DNA of 7,109 bases from Bacteroidales bacterium (GTDB lineage Bacteria; Bacteroidota; Bacteroidia; Bacteroidales; P3). The stretch spans positions 1 through 7,109 of the forward strand of contig JAITVC010000069.1 of the NCBI GenBank assembly GCA_031286005.1, read 5' to 3'. The position numbers were made by a program, and so were the translations under genes. Below, piece by piece: positions 5,488-7,109 of this stretch (positions are counted from its first letter, which is position 1; every line of letters begins with the position of its first letter). The notes under the pieces were generated by a model. That model had not been told where the DNA came from, searched no databases, and saw only the letters and a program-made list of their open reading frames with translations.

Positions 5488-7109
5488 TTATTTAAACGCC
5501 GTTTCCGAAAGACCTTTTCCGGATAGTTTCAAGGCCTCAAAATAGTCGGGCACCAGTTTACCGGAAAGTTTATCTACATATAGTTTGGCGAGATATTGTG
5601 AGAGCATAAACCCGTGTCCACGCAGGCCGACAAACAAGCCCAATTCGGGGTCAACGATATAGCGCGGCTCAACATAATAGCCCGACCACACTGCTTGAAA
5701 CCCTACACTCGACAACTCCGGAATCCAATCGCAAAACACTTCCGATACGATTTCCAAAAACTCCTGATCGGTAATCTTTAAGTTTTTGTCCGTTTCTTTG
5801 GCATCTATCAACGGCGAGGCACAGCCTATGATTTGTCCGGTTTCTGTGAGTTGCTGGCCATATACGGCAGAGAAGTTTTTGTATTTCCGGCGGTCGATGA
5901 GCATGTCCAACGCTCGACCATTTGGCCCAATCAACGGCAATCGCCGAGTAATGAAAGCCTGATGTTTTACCGGATACAAACCCGTTTGATAACCCAATTT
6001 CTGTGCGAATTTATCGGCATTTCCACCCAATGCGTTAATGAAAATCTCGGTGTGATATTCCTCGTATTCCGCATCGTTTTTGCGAACTAAAACTCGATAC
6101 TCGTTGCCTATTTTTTGCACATCGATGACTTCGCAATTCTCCAAGAGAATACCGGAGTTTTGCACGCCGATTTTTCGCAAGGTGTCGATAACTTTGCCGG
6201 GCGTGGCTTGCCAGCAATTTTTGGTAACCAACGCCGCTTGATAGGTCTTCAAATTCGGATTGAAATACGCCGATATTTTGGATTGAAAATCTTTCGGCGC
6301 AATCATTTCAGCATCCGAGTAAGCACGCGAGGCATCAAGGGCTTTGAACGAATCCTCATCGTGGGCAAACCCAACATAATTGATGGGCTCAAAGTCGATA
6401 TTGCGTTTGGTTTGAAGTTCCTTGAAGATTTCGAGGTTGTGTGCAGCAATATCGGCCAATTCGGGTAATCCGAAAGCCGGACGTCCCCCTGCAATATTGC
6501 GCCACGACGAGCCTCTTTCGGCATTGGCCAAGACCGGTTTTTGTCCCGCTTCCGCAAAATAGCGAAACAGCGCACTTCCGGCAATACCACCACCGGCAAT
6601 GAATACCGCCGTTTTTACCACCTTCGGATTAACCGGTAATTGCAAACTTTCCACTTTGTTTTTCGGATATAAATCGCCCATCGAAACTTGATTCGACATC
6701 GGGCCACGTGGCGTAGAATCGCCAATCAAATCAATGCCGTAACTTTTCAAAGCCTGCCTCAATCGAGGAATACAGCGCTTGCCGCGACAAGGCCCCATCC
6801 CCACACGGGTGTTGTGCTTAATCTCGTCAACGGATATAAATTTGCGATTGCCAATCATGGTCAAAATCGGGTCTAATTCCACATCATCGCAATGGCAAAT
6901 AAAGGTTTTGGAATTGACAATATTCTCACAAGGCGAGAACCGCAACCGTTCCGGATAGTTTTCTTTGACGATAAATCCACGAACATCCGTTAGTTTTTCG
7001 CCATGCAAAGAAAGTGATTTAACCCTTGCGATGTTTGTTTTATTCGGCTTTTCAAGAATCTTTTCTATCACGCCTTCGCCCAACTTTTGGCCTTGATTGT
7101 TGATTAGAA
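5488..7109 (-). CDS. [2Fe-2S]/FAD-dependent dehydrogenase, DAO family (5' partial)
   Basis: The frame stays open to the right edge; the TTG at 7081-7083 is only a candidate codon, so the true N-terminus is missing. Residue numbers count from it. Residues 62-104 form a BFD-like [2Fe-2S] domain with ligands CHC (64-66) and CRGKRC (99-104), spaced Cx1Cx32Cx4C. From about 158 a DAO-type FAD fold begins: GGGIAG (164-169) binds the dinucleotide, and the C-terminal SGYYVEPRYIVDPELG (467-482) and GLRGHGF (486-492) are the usual flavin-side elements. Relatives are glycerol-3-phosphate, D-amino-acid, proline/hydroxyproline, opine and HcnC-type dehydrogenases, which pass electrons to a quinone or partner subunit. 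Here the iron-sulfur domain precedes the DAO domain in one chain. In the opine/hydroxyproline/HCN systems it closes the separate alpha subunit, so the chain may be an alpha-beta fusion whose front lies outside. The substrate is unknown. The stop is followed 21 nt later by the GH28 gene. Confidence 0.88.
   Translation of the reverse strand, partial: LINNQGQKLGEGVIEKILEKPNKTNIARVKSLSLHGEKLTDVRGFIVKENYPERLRFSPCENIVNSKTFICHCDDVELDPILTMIGNRKFISVDEIKHNTRVGMGPCRGKRCIPRLRQALKSYGIDLIGDSTPRGPMSNQVSMGDLYPKNKVESLQLPVNPKVVKTAVFIAGGGIAGSALFRYFAEAGQKPVLANAERGSSWRNIAGGRPAFGLPELADIAAHNLEIFKELQTKRNIDFEPINYVGFAHDEDSFKALDASRAYSDAEMIAPKDFQSKISAYFNPNLKTYQAALVTKNCWQATPGKVIDTLRKIGVQNSGILLENCEVIDVQKIGNEYRVLVRKNDAEYEEYHTEIFINALGGNADKFAQKLGYQTGLYPVKHQAFITRRLPLIGPNGRALDMLIDRRKYKNFSAVYGQQLTETGQIIGCASPLIDAKETDKNLKITDQEFLEIVSEVFCDWIPELSSVGFQAVWSGYYVEPRYIVDPELGLFVGLRGHGFMLSQYLAKLYVDKLSGKLVPDYFEALKLSGKGLSETAFK

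Noticed and set aside
4204..5526. Several plus-strand open frames of 60-130 codons
   Set aside because: They are antisense to the GH28 gene and the end of the dehydrogenase gene and show no recognisable domain or start context.
5833..6876. Plus-strand open frames of 60-117 codons and minus-strand alternatives
   Set aside because: They overlap the dehydrogenase, whose iron-sulfur and FAD motifs clearly fix the coding frame.

Overview
The window looks like a piece of a Bacteroidetes (probably Bacteroidales-type) chromosome. Four things point there: a fusion of a degenerate metalloprotease-like region, a TolB-like propeller and an Omp85-like barrel, an arrangement I associate with this phylum; a promoter matching the Bacteroidetes sigma-ABfr pattern (TTG, 20 nt, TAnnTTTG) at 3485-3516; A/T-rich start regions without a clear Shine-Dalgarno; and a polygalacturonase-family enzyme of the kind these plant-polysaccharide degraders carry. 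The species cannot be told from this sequence.

Layout. Bases 1-3272 (+) hold a large outer-membrane protein whose 5' end lies outside the window. Bases 3273-3664 carry no gene. They contain three 42-bp tandem repeats, each with a small dyad, then a short low-complexity pyrimidine-rich tract, a good promoter, and a leader of about 140 nt. By hand, that leader folds into one long irregular hairpin starting almost exactly at the predicted transcription start. Bases 3665-4024 (+) encode a 119-residue cysteine-rich protein that I cannot name with confidence. After a 59-nt spacer of degenerate 8-9 nt repeats come two genes on the minus strand, transcribed from right to left: an iron-sulfur/FAD dehydrogenase (5488 to the right edge, 5' end missing) and, 21 nt downstream, an exported GH28 pectinase-family hydrolase (4084-5466).

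How they may work together. The two minus-strand genes are close enough to be one operon. The hydrolase probably acts in the periplasm or at the envelope on pectic oligosaccharides. The dehydrogenase is cytoplasmic or on the inner face of the membrane and belongs to the amine/amino-acid (or glycerophosphate-like) oxidising group, so the metabolic link between them is not obvious. The outer-membrane fusion protein and the small cysteine-rich gene share a strand but are separated by 392 nt and a promoter, so they are probably independent units.

The least explained part is the 3273-3664 region: the hairpin leader before the cysteine-rich gene, an overlapping palindromic half-site set, and the 42-bp dyad repeats. 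No tRNA, rRNA, CRISPR array, insertion sequence or clear intrinsic terminator was found.
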